From: Lingula anatina
Taxonomy: Eukaryota > Brachiopoda > Lingulata > Lingulida > Lingulidae
Reading direction: 5' to 3'
Assembly (NCBI RefSeq): GCF_001039355.2
Contig: NW_019776180.1
Coordinates: 1 to 64,000, forward strand
DNA: 64,000 bases
The notes under the pieces were generated by a model. It made no database searches, had not been told where the DNA came from, and saw only the letters and a list, made by a program, of their open reading frames with translations. Below, piece after piece: positions 24,963 to 34,900 of the stretch. How positions within the stretch are numbered: position 1 is the first letter of the stretch; each line of letters starts with the position of its first letter. A program made the position numbers and the translations under genes.

Positions 24963-27900
24963 AATACATAGATTTGAAGATACGATTATGTAAAATAAAA
25001 AAACATATTTCAGCGACCAAGACCTGATCATATAATTCTTAAAATTTCATATGAAATATCCTAAAGGGAAACATTTCCTGGAGACAAAAGTGACAAAGAG
25101 TTTTGTTGTTATTGTCACTAATAAAACCTGTAAATAAATATGTAAATACCTGCAGGTTAAATGGAATGTGTGTCTCATGAGGCTGGAAGGGTTTATTCAA
25201 TATGGCTCCCCCTTGGAGCAAATCTGCTACCCTGGAAAATTGGGAAATTGCACAATTATAACAATATTCATAGGAACTATCAGTTAATAGGCATACTAGG
25301 ACCAGTGAAAAATTGAATGTAAAACTGAATGATATCTAGAGAACACTTAATTAAGGTGGTGGAAAAGAAAGACAAAATGCAAACTTATAAATTTGATCAA
25401 CACCATCATAATAAAATGTAGAATCAACAAAACTTGTACAATACAATATCACTAACAAAATAGAGCATAATGATGTTCAAGCTTATATGATATATAATTT
25501 ACAAATGGCATTTCAATAATTTACTTTGTGGAACAGTTGAGATATCAATCAACTGAATGAGACAAATGTTATATCATGTTACGTATAATATATATAGAGA
25601 GAGTCATCATCATGCAACTGCTACCTGAAAGCAACTTTTATATAAAAGGAAAAGCAAGATTGAACAAATGTATTGTGATCTGTGAAATACAGTTTTATCA
25701 GGAAGAACTCAAATAAAACGAAATTTAAGGGCAAGTAAATTACAAATTTAACCTTGCCTCTGTATCTATTTTTAACTCAAAATCTAAGTGATTTCAAAAA
25801 TATACCACCAACTTATTTTTTCCATCAACCAGCATTCGACATGCAATCATCATCAAAGCTTATGCTTTAAGAGCCTTACAGACATTTTTTTCCTAATAAA
25901 AATTGTTTCAAAAAATCAATTATGTGGAAGCTCTTCCATTAGGTTAAAAAATCTACATTAAAAAAAAAAATTAATCTTAACCTGAACACAGCTCATTCAA
26001 ACATCTGAAACTAGTGCCAACAGAACATAATCACAACTTTAGGAGGTGGCTGAAGATTAATTTCTTTTTTACTGTATAAAAAGGTTTAGATTCATAAAGC
26101 TGAAAATGATAATTTACGAAAAAAATTACTCCAAAAGACCTTGGCCTTAAGAAGATCAACATTTTGTTACATGTAGAATTGTTTTCTGAATGTCATTCAA
26201 CTTACTTCTTTACCATATTAGGACTGTAAAGGTATATCTTCAGAAATAACTCCTCTTTGGGATGAAAACCATAGAATGGTCTGAAATCAGATATATTCAA
26301 TCACTTGCGACTGCAACATTCCCAAGTGGCTTAAGGCATTGTTTATGCAGAAAATATAGAACATTAAAACTAATAAAAATTGCATTCACTGATGTGATAT
26401 GTTTGAAATAATTTTCTCCATATATGACAAGTCAGAACAAGTATATTTGATAGCTTGAGCATGTAACTATATCCAGTGTGCTTACAAAAAAATACCCCCC
26501 AGCAACTACCACGGCATTTCTTAATAATGGCTTTTTAGGGAGAAAAAATACAAAACACACACACAGAAAAATACATACATGGCAGAAACCAATGACACTT
26601 TATATACATGGTGCTTGGCTGAACTAGCATTTCCTAAGGCCACATTTACTGCCCGATCTATACTCGATGCCACCTGCTTCAGGTAGCGGTCCACAGGTTG
26701 GGAGCCATCATAACGCACATACAAGTAGGGAAACAGACCATGAACATGCATACAGCATTTCTGTCCTGAAAAACAAAAGTGGCATATTAAATGAAATTTA
26801 TCACTGTAAGTTCAAGTGTGGTGAACTTGGGATCAAGTATATGTGTTAAGTTTTTTTTTTCTCACTAGGCATTTTTGGTGGTCTCTTATGCAGACCCTGA
26901 TAGAAATGTAATGTGTGTGGAAAGCAAAAGTTGGTGGGAAGAATTACAATTGCCAGTAGTCATGACACCCGCTTATTTAGACCCCTTTCCTTATCAGATA
27001 TACCAAACCACATATAAAGGGGTCTATTTTTACTTATTATCCCAGCACTTTGGGGCCAAAAGTCAGGGATAATGTTATCCCATCAGTCCATGAGTCCCTA
27101 TATCTGTGCATTTATAATTTCTGCCATCTCCTCCTCTATGTGCATAGGCACTCAAGAATTTTTCGTGCAACTGTGGGTTGGGCTGTTCCTGTAAGGTGGT
27201 TGATTCTCAATTCTTTTTACATTGTAATTTCTGGCAGGCCCGTAGCCAGCAATTTCAAAATGGGGGTTCTTTTTCTGAAAATGTGGACCATTTACAATGA
27301 AACCTTTGTGTACCTATATCAAATTTTACCTATAATGAACCTTTTCCTGACAAAAAGGGTGGTTCTTTTGAACCCCCCAAATCCCCCTGGCTATGTCTGG
27401 TAACTCCTCCTAGACCATTATTATCAGGAAGTTCAGTCATTTGGTATTGGCAGACCTTACAGTACAGATGGAATATGGGCCCCTTGGGGTTGGACTGTCT
27501 TAGGAGGTGGATGATTCTGTTTATATCACACACAGGAATTTCTGCTTTCTCCTCATAGACCATTAGAGTGAGGAAGAGAAATGATAGACCTATTATGCAT
27601 ATATAGGCAGTTTGGGATTTTAGTCTGCCTTTGGGCAGGGCTCTTGCTGGGGTTGGACACTGTTATTTTAGCTATCTCCTTTTAGAGTGAGGAAGTTAAA
27701 ACATTTTGGGATTGATTGACCTTTTATGAGGATGGGCCAGTCATTATTCATATGGGCATGAGGGGTTGGGCTGTCCCTCGGAGATAGGAGCAGGATGGAT
27801 GATCCTCTTTCACATTTAACATTTTCACCAATTCTTTTTTTATGATGTTATTATGAAGATTATTTGCAACAAAATATACATAGACTAGGTTCCCAAGGAT

Positions 27901-29390
27901 TTAGATCGATCCATCTGGATCGACTTAACTCCCTGGGGGTTCATGCTAAATTGCTGTCAGCTTCCAGGAGCCGAGCATGCACATAAGTTAATTACCCCCT
28001 TACAGCTTTTAGTAGGCGGGACAGACATTTAAGCCGGTTACACTGAAAGCAATCTGGTGAGACTCTCCAGGGGGATAGATCGATTAAAAGTCTGTGGGAA
28101 TGGTCTCATATACGATCCAGGCATTGTACTAGATATCAAGGGAATTCCCAGGAGTGTAAGCTGCTCTGTACAATGTGGGGAAGTGTGGAGATATGCAATG
28201 GCTACCTATCCACACCATCTAGTTTCTCTTGCTGTAGTTAACATCCATTTTTGAAAATTAGATGCCATATTTTTTACACATGTACATCTGGCACTTCTGG
28301 TAATATTATGCAAAAACAGGATCATATTATTAAGATTATAATATGTATCACAATGATAAAACTTCATGCATGAATTCGGACAAATGAGGTTTTGTATGTC
28401 CCATTATTATGTACTTGATTATAAACACTGCCTATGACAATGCATATAATATTTCAGGTTAACATAGGTAAGATCTCTCTTATTCTCATTGTCAACTTTT
28501 ATTTCATTTTTCATAAAATAGCATTATATTCACATGCTCTTTGTCTTGGTAACATGGATACTAATATGTCTCTACAGGTAAATTTTCCCAGGCCATTACA
28601 AACAGGATTGATTTGCTAATAAATGTCACATCTTTCTGCAATGAACCTGGGTATTTGCTGTCAATATTTGTTTTGAGGGAAATGGGTCCCCATAACTTGT
28701 GCCACCTAATTAAAGATTTCTAACTACAGAAAGCCTATCTAATCTGCAATTTGTCCCATGCACTATTACCGTACATCTTACATTTGTTGTGCTGTTTTCA
28801 GAAAATGTAACTTTTAATAGATTTTTGTGCATTTGAAAAATGCATGTCCATTATACAAATATATGTACCATGGGATGTCCCTTCTATACTTTTGTAGATC
28901 AAAAACGTTATACATGATCATAATAGAAGTCCTTAGTCCAACTTCCAAAGCCGGTGGTTTTTTATGATCATTGCTGCCACTGATTACTTATCTTATTTTT
29001 TGTCAGATTATTTTTAAATTGTGTTGAAAATATTTCAAAGATAATATTCTCTGTGTCAAACCTTTTAACCATACCCTAAAAGCAAATGGGGCAATTCTCA
29101 ACCATGCAAGTTTAAAAATCTGTTGACATTGCCTTCATTAGGCTGTTTTAATTCTCAAACACTCAGGGTAAGATTTATAGAGGAAGGGAATGATATGGAT
29201 AACCTTGAATTAAATAGGCCAAGTTAAATATAGAAAAACTGTCAAACTTACCAGCAGGTGTGGATCCATATATCCTTATCACGGGCACAAATTTGGTCTC
29301 GGTCCCACTGAAGTCGGAGTGGCAGACATCTAAACCAGGAATGGGAACAGCTTGATAGGCGTCAGTGGTTACAATTCTCAGAGAGAACAT
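2582..29390 (-). CDS. REV3L: DNA polymerase zeta catalytic subunit REV3L, 34 coding exons
   Basis: REV3L is the family B polymerase of translesion synthesis. With REV7, POLD2 and POLD3 it extends primers past damaged bases in the nucleus. The first coding exon begins at the ATG at 29388-29390, which aligns with the vertebrate start; an in-frame ATG eight codons upstream (29412-29414) is possible. The stop is at 2582-2584. All 34 exons have splice phases that join without a frame break and sum to 11,127 nt, giving 3,708 residues; the human protein has about 3,130. The extra length is mostly in the 1,972-codon central exon. Layout: N-terminal domain (residues 1 to about 260), disordered centre, REV7-binding motifs (about 2464 and 2582), inactive exonuclease-like domain, polymerase palm, fingers and thumb, and two C-terminal cysteine motifs. 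Every splice is GT-AG except one GC-AG intron. No disabling change was seen. Untranslated exons upstream were not located. Confidence 0.97.
3346..5493 (-). CDS. REV3L: REV3L coding exons 29-32: thumb region
   Basis: Exons: 29 at 5356-5493, 30 at 4807-4997, 31 at 4155-4382, 32 at 3346-3412. They cover residues of about 3400-3607. Highly conserved stretches include KRYVGFMYET, FDAKGIETVRRDSC, VGERVPYVIVYG and YYITKQILPPLARLFSLIG, all typical of the palm-thumb part of pol zeta. Phases run 0, 2, 1, 0 through the four exon ends, which confirms the joins. An out-of-frame open stretch over exon 30 spans more bases than the exon but does not encode the conserved residues. Confidence 0.94.
5751..7889 (-). 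CDS. REV3L: REV3L coding exons 23-28: polymerase active site
   Basis: Exons: 23 at 7639-7889, 24 at 7135-7192, 25 at 6868-6947, 26 at 6600-6669, 27 at 6261-6368, 28 at 5751-5975. Motif A is DFQSLYPSI with the metal-binding Asp near residue 3189. Motif B is in exon 27, in the stretch LGLKLIANVTFGYTSANF. Motif C is YGDTDS in exon 28, with Asp near residues 3358 and 3360. These are the family B catalytic residues, so the enzyme should be active. Exon 26 ends with a GC donor. Exons 24-26 are short (58, 80 and 70 nt), and the joined frame across them matches the vertebrate protein. Confidence 0.96.
6369..6599 (-). other. GC-AG intron of REV3L
   Basis: Read on the minus strand, exon 26 ends ...GACAAG and the intron begins GCAAGT, with a normal AG acceptor before exon 27 at 6368. 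The exons on both sides join in the conserved frame only with this GC donor. The donor AAG/GCAAGT otherwise matches the consensus well, as is usual for GC-AG introns, which are about one percent of animal introns. Confidence 0.8.
8163..10593 (-). CDS. REV3L: REV3L coding exons 17-22: exonuclease-like domain
   Basis: Exons: 17 at 10471-10593, 18 at 9896-10245, 19 at 9531-9646, 20 at 9105-9223, 21 at 8590-8708, 22 at 8163-8304. They encode residues of about 2813-3135. Conserved pieces include NNTYGFKVSLQNLQDAK, DPDILVGFEIQMLSWGYLL, GRIVLNLWRI and LDLIEKTSEFGRVFGIEF. Where proofreading family B enzymes have an acidic Exo I motif, this protein reads SMELFIWTR, in line with the known loss of 3'-5' exonuclease in pol zeta. 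Splice phases agree throughout. Open frames on the plus strand over exon 19 are antisense shadows. Confidence 0.93.
10859..11977 (-). CDS. REV3L: REV3L coding exons 15-16: second REV7-binding segment
   Basis: Exon 15 is 11938-11977 (40 nt) and exon 16 is 10859-11731 (291 codons, residues about 2522-2812). Near residue 2582 is VVMTPCRPPPNVRSVRRWL, which lines up with the second REV7 (MAD2L2) binding motif of the human protein. The core hydrophobic-x-x-P pattern is kept, but the usual PSR is replaced by PNVR. The remainder is Ser, Pro and Lys rich and poorly conserved, with several basic clusters of the RKRK type that could serve in nuclear import. That last point is inference from composition. 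Confidence 0.9.
12229..18145 (-). CDS. REV3L: REV3L coding exon 14: giant central exon, 1,972 codons
   Basis: A single uninterrupted open exon of 5,917 nt, residues about 536-2508. It is rich in Ser, Glu, Lys and Asn and should be largely disordered. Islands that match vertebrate REV3L are PPIKILLVKKFKG near residue 1612, SPPRPWSPC near 1800 and VSPRKPRE near 1867. Close to its end, near 2464, TVLTPVRLPPSRDEV matches the first REV7-binding motif with the full P-x-x-x-P-P-S-R pattern. The exon ends in PEKPK, as in vertebrates. Human REV3L also encodes this part mostly in one huge exon; here it is longer. The 100-170 codon open frames on the opposite strand are shadows. The acceptor is AG at 18146-18147 and the donor GTAAGT. 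Confidence 0.96.
18239..18253. repeat. Poly-C run
   Basis: About 15 C residues in the intron just upstream (in the gene sense) of the giant REV3L exon, roughly 95 bp from its acceptor. On the transcribed strand it is poly-G. Confidence 0.75.
18618..21853 (-). CDS. REV3L: REV3L coding exons 8-13: linker after the N-terminal domain
   Basis: Exons: 8 at 21749-21853, 9 at 21371-21455, 10 at 21016-21122, 11 at 20533-20679, 12 at 19648-19921, 13 at 18618-18715. Matches to the vertebrate protein include NPGLVALWEDEKQRR in exon 8, PPTESDQMF in exon 9 and SILMSQSVWNELQEE in exon 12. Exons 12 and 13 are very acidic, with a run of five Glu and an SDSEEDE stretch. None of exons 8, 9, 10, 12 or 13 except exon 8 is a multiple of three, so skipping exon 9 or 10 alone would break the frame. 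Acceptors of exons 8 and 9 lie beside long AT microsatellites. Confidence 0.9.
19029..19265. repeat. Two adjacent hairpins in a REV3L intron
   Basis: Two inverted repeats lie side by side in the intron between coding exons 12 and 13. The first pairs GCGCTTTGAACAAGAGGAT (about 19034-19052) with an imperfect reverse complement at about 19112-19133. The second has arms of about 53 bp (19147-19199 and 19213-19265) beginning AGTTACAACT and ending AGTTGTAACT, around a 13-base GC-rich loop. The pattern suggests a small foldback transposon. No coding sequence is inside. Confidence 0.65.
21472..21543. repeat. (AAT)n microsatellite beside a REV3L acceptor
   Basis: About 24 perfect AAT units. In the gene sense it is (ATT)n, ending only 17 bp before the acceptor of REV3L coding exon 9 and thus in the polypyrimidine/branch region. 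Confidence 0.9.
21858..21928. repeat. (AAAT)n microsatellite beside a REV3L acceptor
   Basis: About 17 AAAT units directly next to the acceptor of REV3L coding exon 8 (exon edge 21853). On the gene strand the TTTA units supply the T-rich tract before AG. The left end of a Tc1/mariner relic starts at its other side. Confidence 0.9.
21929..22853 (+). mobile_element. Internally deleted Tc1/mariner-type transposon
   Basis: The ends are inverted repeats sharing AAATATAAATGCAC (left near 21936-21950, right near 22834-22846). At the right a second terminal-type sequence with TTTTGTTCAGTGTA lies just inside. From 22227 a reading frame gives an N-terminal helix-turn-helix like that of Tc1 transposases (RERAIRLFNAGLLVTEVA region). 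It meets an in-frame TGA near 22394 and then runs directly into the C-terminal part with SIEHLWEVLDQRF, ending near 22574. The central catalytic part is missing, so the copy cannot be active. It lies in a REV3L intron between coding exons 7 and 8. Confidence 0.85.
23054..29390 (-). CDS. REV3L: REV3L coding exons 1-7: N-terminal domain
   Basis: Exons: 1 at 29252-29390, 2 at 26579-26765, 3 at 26206-26280, 4 at 25150-25231, 5 at 24030-24111, 6 at 23723-23849, 7 at 23054-23151. The protein starts MFSLRIVTTD, aligned with the vertebrate MFSVRIVT start. Conserved pieces include HGLFPYLYVRYDG, SIDRAVNVALGN, KPFQPHETHIPF, FIDYNLYGMNL and ESTCELEVDAVAAD-like sequence in exon 7 (QSTCELEVDAVAADIMNR). 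This is the family B N-terminal domain that packs on the polymerase core. Exon 1 lies in a duplicated segment; an identical-protein copy is at 33147-33285. Confidence 0.94.
23177..23199. repeat. (AAAT)n microsatellite near a REV3L acceptor
   Basis: Five to six AAAT units about 25 bp from the acceptor of REV3L coding exon 7 (exon edge 23151). With the tracts at 21472 and 21858 it makes three consecutive REV3L acceptors with AT-rich simple repeats within about 30 bp. Confidence 0.8.
23440..23654 (+). mobile_element. 3' end of a non-LTR retrotransposon
   Basis: From 23461 a plus-strand frame gives DRKRPGRPKLAWKDVVRRD followed by REALGL and DRSSWRGRL, ending at a stop at 23614-23616. This is the usual C-terminus of LINE-type endonuclease/reverse transcriptase proteins. 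A short GATGATGATGATG tail follows, ending near 23654. Only the last 50 or so codons are kept, as expected for a strongly 5'-truncated insertion. It lies in a REV3L intron, on the strand opposite to the gene. Confidence 0.8.
24868..24967. repeat. (TA)n microsatellite inside a palindrome
   Basis: About 40 TA dinucleotides (24876-24959) are flanked by GTATTGTGA on the left and TCACAATAC on the right, which are exact reverse complements. The full 100 bp is therefore one palindrome that could extrude as a cruciform. Open frames giving Tyr-Ile repeats here are artefacts of the repeat. Confidence 0.85.
27150..27830. repeat. Decayed tandem repeat with GGGGTTGGGCTGTCC core
   Basis: Variants of GGGTTGGGCTGTCC followed by GGAGGTGGATGATTCTC recur near 27176, 27484, 27648 and 27764, with further similarity in the stretches between. 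The spacing of roughly 110-310 bp suggests an old tandem array interrupted by an insertion at 27230-27402. It lies in the intron between REV3L coding exons 1 and 2. Confidence 0.45.
27230..27402. mobile_element. Small inverted-repeat element (MITE-like)
   Basis: The left end reads GGCCCGTAGCCAGC followed by GGGGGTT about 20 bp later; the right end reads AACCCCCC followed by CCCCCTGGCTATG. The two are imperfect reverse complements, and the middle has no coding frame. This is the form of a short non-autonomous DNA transposon. I cannot name the family. Confidence 0.5.
27881..28106. mobile_element. Palindromic MITE copy 1 (GATCGATC family)
   Basis: Starts AGACTAGGTTCCCA and ends TGGGAATGGTCT, which are imperfect inverted repeats. 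Inside, CCCTGGGGGTTCATGCTAAATTG pairs imperfectly with a reverse complement near 28045-28075, and TAGATCGATC occurs at both shoulders. The right half begins the duplicated segment that also contains REV3L exon 1. Related copies are at 36885, 38827 and 52936, with half a copy at 31901. Confidence 0.7.
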
Positions 29391-31558
29391 TGCGTTCCTG
29401 TGGTTATAATCCATCCATATTTATTTTCATCTCTGTGAAAAAAATAATAAATATATAAATCTATATGCACTCATTACTATATTTCCCATTTACTTGTATC
29501 AGTTTTATGTTTACAAGCCTTGAAGGGAGTAACATAAAGCCTTTCAGGCAATTTATAGATCAGTTTACTAGCTTTCAATGCTGTCGCTGTCCGAAACATA
29601 AAAAAAAAACAAAAATATCACAAAGAGTATCACCAATAAAGCAAACACACATTGCCATCATCCAAGGCATTTAGAAAAAAAAATCCAGATCAATTTATTA
29701 CAGCATGTGACAACACTGTAACATTCAGTCTACCTCATAAATTTTCCATTACAGCAGTCTCCTGCTCAAATACTAATAATTCATTCCGAGTCATTCAAGG
29801 CATTATTAGCAACATGAAAATAGTTTAACACATGTACAGTGGGTAGAAGGTTGGTATTTTATCTTCCCCATCCACCACAGTATAAGTCAGATACACCCCT
29901 TGTCAGCAAGATATTTGTGATATCCATTTAATCCTCGCATGTATTACAACCCGATTCTTTGAGTATCTATTACAAATTTTACACAAACTGCAGTTATTAT
30001 CCATGTTGAAATGCGGTTTCACATTCAGCCAAGACACTAATTGCATATAAATATTATATTGTGTTCTCACAACTCCGCAAAGTATACATCATGGATAACC
30101 AGCCTAGAACAGCAAAACACTTATAACAAGAAACTGACATCAGGCATAAGCCAGAGAGTAAACATATGACAGGGTAATGATACAGATAATTGTTGTCTCT
30201 TTACTGTCACAGGTCATTTAATCAATAACGCAGGACTGTCAAACATCCGTTTTATGCGTCATATATGTGCAGACTTCCTCTTGTACAATTCATGATAAGG
30301 CATCCTGCAGACCTGCACCTGTAATATGTGCCTGCACTATTTGAAATCAATGAAGTAAAAGCAAAACTAGGCACAGAGAAATATAGTCAAGCTTTCAGTC
30401 CATGAATACATGTAAACAGATATAATGTATTTGAACAAGATAACTGAATTAAAGATGGTAACTCGATGAATTTCAGTTAAAGTAGTTTGAACTAATTAGG
30501 AGAGACAAAATCCATACATGTCATGTACAAGCAACTGAAAAAATATAATTTATTGTTATTTTATGCTTTCATCTTTATAAAACTCCTGGTTGCACTTTCC
30601 CTTCCTAAACACAAACACTGTTAAATAATGCTATAAAGTGGAATTCATGTGAAAATGTGAAATTGGCTTGTTCAGATCCTCTCTTTTGGCACAGCAATTT
30701 ATAGACACAGACATGTGGTATGTGTGTATCCATGGCTTGCTTAGAGCATGTGACTTCTCCCACCAAGCCACTCCAATTTAACTTGTACTGCCTACAAATG
30801 ACATGCTATTGGATCACTAGCACAAATTTTCATGTAAAAGAACTTTTTTATGACCATAAAAAAGTGTTAATGCATGGTACTTTTTGCTAATAGATCTCTT
30901 GCCAGTCTTTTTTTTTTTAAGTTCTGTTTAATGTATATGAGCCACGTGCAATCTGTACTTATTTACTTCATAGTTAAGTTGTGTTGTCCTCTTTTTTTTC
31001 TATATTGTCTATGTATTGATAATATATGTATTTTTTGGTTGTCTCAATACATATTCTCTCAACTATGCTTCTCTTCATGAGCAGAGGGGCTTATCTACTT
31101 TTCTCAAAGATCTGTTTTTAAATATGTGACTACACATTGTCAACATACAAAAATGAAAATTTTACAATGTTATAAGAGTAAAATGGTGCCCAAAGCCCTG
31201 CCACAGTTTGGAGCAGTCTCCACTGGATGATAAGATGATTTTTCATAGAATTTTAGAATAGTTTTGCTTTAATATACATTTCTACATAATAACTTCAAAA
31301 TGATTTCAAATTGAGTAAAAGGATACACTATCAACTTATAACTTACTGCATGACTTCAAGTCTCAATCTCCATTCACTCTACTTGTAGACATAGAAAGAA
31401 GTAAAATTAATAAAAAAAATACCTACAGTCTTTATTTAAAATTGGGAACATCACATAGATTGTCTTTAAGCACACTCATAAGGCATTGATGTCACATCAA
31501 TATGTCTAGCTTTACAGACATTTTACTATACCCTTTTCAGTGCCTCCCCCCCCCCCCN
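28006..31558. repeat. Tandem segmental repeat, copy A (contains REV3L exon 1)
   Basis: This segment matches 31901-35438 base for base apart from scattered substitutions and small indels, a few percent by eye. It begins in the middle of a palindromic MITE (CTTTTAGTAGGCG) and ends in a poly-C run next to an N at 31559. It carries REV3L coding exon 1 and its flanks. The constant offset of 3,895 bp at the start and at the exon shows that few indels lie between. Confidence 0.95.
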
Positions 31559-31900
31559 TGCAAAGAATCAAGAGAAAACTTAACACATTATTTTACGTAG
31601 TCACTCGTAGGAGACGCCATGCTTTCTTTGTGTACGGTTATGCACTCGGAACTACTCGGACGTCTCCGCACTCGACAATAACTTTGTTGTTAGTATGGAG
31701 CTTGCGGAATCAGCCGAAGATTGCCGATTGACGGTCAACCAATCAGCGTTTTCACCAAACTTTGGTGAAAAATTTTTAAACTTGGATTCGATTGGCTTAT
31801 ATAAACTAGGTCAAACTATTTTCGTCAGAGGTAACTTGACACGATGAAGATAGGCTATAGTGAAGAGGTTAGTGTCAAGTTATCTCTGAAGCTCAGGGTG
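31559..31900. other. Foreign insert between the two segmental copies
   Basis: About 340 bp that match neither flank of copy A nor copy B. It starts at the N after the poly-C run. It contains a CCAAT box (AACCAATCAGCG near 31738), a small hairpin TTTTCACCAAACTTTGGTGAAAA, a TATA-like TTATATAAA near 31797 and, at its end, half of the hairpin family seen at 49299-49443. The CCAAT and TATA pair could be a promoter of a repeat element. No protein frame of note. Confidence 0.6.
31832..31900. repeat. Half of a 46-bp-arm hairpin element
   Basis: CTATAGTGAAGAGGTTAGTG and the following bases to GCTCAGGGTG (31855-31900) match the right arm of the hairpin at 49398-49443 with one mismatch. The preceding bases 31832-31860 match the reverse complement of 49339-49368. 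The element is cut off exactly where segmental copy B begins. Confidence 0.8.
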
Positions 31901-34900
31901 CTTTTAGTAGGCGTGACAGACATTTAAGCCGGTTAGACTGAAAGCAATCTAGTGAGACTCCCCAGGGGGATAGATCGATTAAATGTCTGTGGGAATGGTC
32001 TCATATACGACCCAGGCATTGTACTAGATATCAAGGGAATTCCCAGGAGTGTAAGCTGCCCTGTACAATGTGGGGAAGTGTGGAGATATGCAATGGCTAC
32101 CCATCCACACCATCTAGTTTCTCTTGCTGTATTAACATCCATTTTTGAAATTTAGATGCCATATTTTTTATACATGTACATCTGGCACTTCTGGTAATAT
32201 TATGCAAAAACAGGATCATATTATTAAGATTATAATATGTATCACAATGATAAAACTTCATGCATGAATTTGGACAAATGAGGTTTTGTATGTCCCATTA
32301 TTATGTACTTGATTATATACACTGCCCATGACAATGCATATAATATTTCAGGTTAACATAGGTAAGATCTCTCTTATTCTCATTGTCAACTTTTATTTCA
32401 TTTTTCATAAAATAGCATTATATTCACATGCTCTTTGTCTGGGTAACATGGATACTAATATGTCTCTACAGGTAAAATTTCCCAGGCCATTACAAACAGG
32501 ATTGATTTGCTAATAGATGTCACATCTTTCTGCAATGAACCTGGGTATTTGCTGTCAATATTTGTTTTGAGGGAAATGGGTCCCCATAACTTGTGCCACC
32601 TAATTAAAGATTTCTAACCATAGAAAGCCTATCAAATCTGCAACTTGTCCCACCCACTGTTACCGTACATCTCACATTTGTTGTGCTGTTTTCAGAAAAT
32701 GTAACTTTTGATAGATTTTTGTGCATTTGAAAAATGCATGTCCATTATACAAATATATGTACCATGGGATGTCCCTTCTATACTTTTGTAGATCAAAAAC
32801 GTTATACATGATCATAATAGAAGTCCTTAGTCCAACTTCCAAAGCCGGTGGTTTTTTATGATCATTGCTGCCACTGATTACTTATCTTATTTTTTGTCAG
32901 ATTATTTTTAAATTGTGTTGAAAATACTTCAAAGATAATATTCTCTGTGTCAAACCTTTTAACCATACCCTAAAAAGCAAATATGGCAATTCTCAACCAT
33001 GCAAGTTAAAAAATCTGTTGACATTGCCTTCATTAGGCTGTTTTAATTCTCAAACACTCAGGTTAAGATTTATAGAGGAAGGGAATGATATGGATAACCT
33101 TGAATTAAATAGGCCAAGTTAAATATAGAAAAAGTGTCGAACTTACCAGCAGGTGTGGATCCATATATCCTTATCACGGGCACAAATTTGGTCTCAGTCC
33201 CACTGAAGTCAGAGTGGCAGACATCTAAACCAGGAATGGGAACAGCTTGATAGGCGTCAGTAGTTACAATTCTCAGAGAGAACATTGCGTTCCTGTGGTT
33301 ATAATCCATCCATATTTATTTTCATCTCTGTGAAAAAAATAATAAATATATAAATCTATATGCATTCATTACTATATTTCCCATTTACTTGTATCAGTTT
33401 TATGTTTACAAGCCTTGAAGGGAGTAACATAAAGCCTTTCATGCAATTTATAGATCAGTTTACTAGCTTTCAATGCTGTCGCTGTCCGAAACATAAAAAA
33501 AAAACAAAAATATCACAAAGAGTATCACCAATAAAGCAAACACACACTGCCATCATCCAAGGCATTTAGAAAAAAAAAATCCAGATCAATTTATTACAGC
33601 ATGTGACAACACTGTAACATTCAGTCTACCTCATAAATTTTCCATTACAGCAGTCTCCTGCTCAAATACTAATAATTCATTCTGAGTCATTCAAGGCATT
33701 ATTAGCAACATGAAAATAGTTTAACACATGTACAGTGGGTAGAAGGTTGGTATTTTATCTTCCCCATCCACCGCAGTATAAGTCAGATATGCACCCCTTG
33801 TCAGCAAGGTATTTGTGATATCCATTTAATCCTCGCATGTATTACAACCTGATTCTTTGAGTATCTATTACAAATTTTACACAAACTGCATTTATTATCC
33901 ATGTTGAAATGCGGTTTCACATTCAGCCAAGACACTAATTGCATATAAATATTACATTGTGTTCTCACGACTCCGCAACTACAAATATCAAATTTACATC
34001 ATGGATAACCAGCCTAGAACAGCAAAACACTTATAACAAGAAACTGTCATCAGGCATAAGCCAGAGAGTAAACATATGACAGGGTAATGATACAGATAAT
34101 TGTTGTCTCTTTACTGTCACGGGTCATTTAATCAATAACGCAGGACTGTCAAACATCCGTTTTATGCGTCATATATGTGCAGACTTCCTCTTGTACAATT
34201 CACGATAAGGCATCCTGCAGACTTGCACGTGTAATATGTGCCTGCACTATTTGAAATCAATGAAGTAAAAGCAAAACTAGGCATAGAGAAATATAGTCAA
34301 GCTTTCAGTCCATGAATATATGTAAACAGATATAATGTATTTGAACAAGATAACTGAATAAAGATGGTAACTCGATGAATTTCAGTTAAAGTAGTTTGAA
34401 CTAATGAGAAGGAGAGACAAAATCCATGCATATCAGAGGTACAAGCAACTGAAAAAATATAATTTATTGTTATTTTATGCTTTCATCTTTATAAAGCTCC
34501 TGGTTTCACTTTCCCTTCCTAAACAAGAACACTGTAAAATAATGCTTCAAAGTGGAATCCATGTGAAAATGGGAACTTTGCTTGTTTAGATCCACTCTCT
34601 TTTGGCACAACAATTTATAGACACAGACATGTGGTATGTGTGTATCCATGGCTGGCTTAGAGCATGTGACTTCTCCCACCAATCCACTCCAATTTAACTT
34701 GTACTGCCTACAAATGACATGCTATTGGATCACTAGCACAAATTTTCATGTAAAAGAACTTTTTAATGACCATAAAAAAAGAGTGTTAACGCATGGTACT
34801 TTTTGCTAATAGATCTCTTGCCAGTTTTTTTTTTTTTTTTATTTCTGTCTTATGTATATGAGCCACGTGCAATCTGTACTTATTTACTTCATAGTTTAGT

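Noticed and set aside
24799-25031. Open frames encoding long Tyr-Ile repeats
   Set aside because: They are the (TA)n microsatellite read through; not genes.
28057-32155. Similar 65-67 codon frames near the start of each segmental copy
   Set aside because: They start inside the palindromic MITE and are similar only because the DNA is duplicated; codon positions show no sign of constraint.
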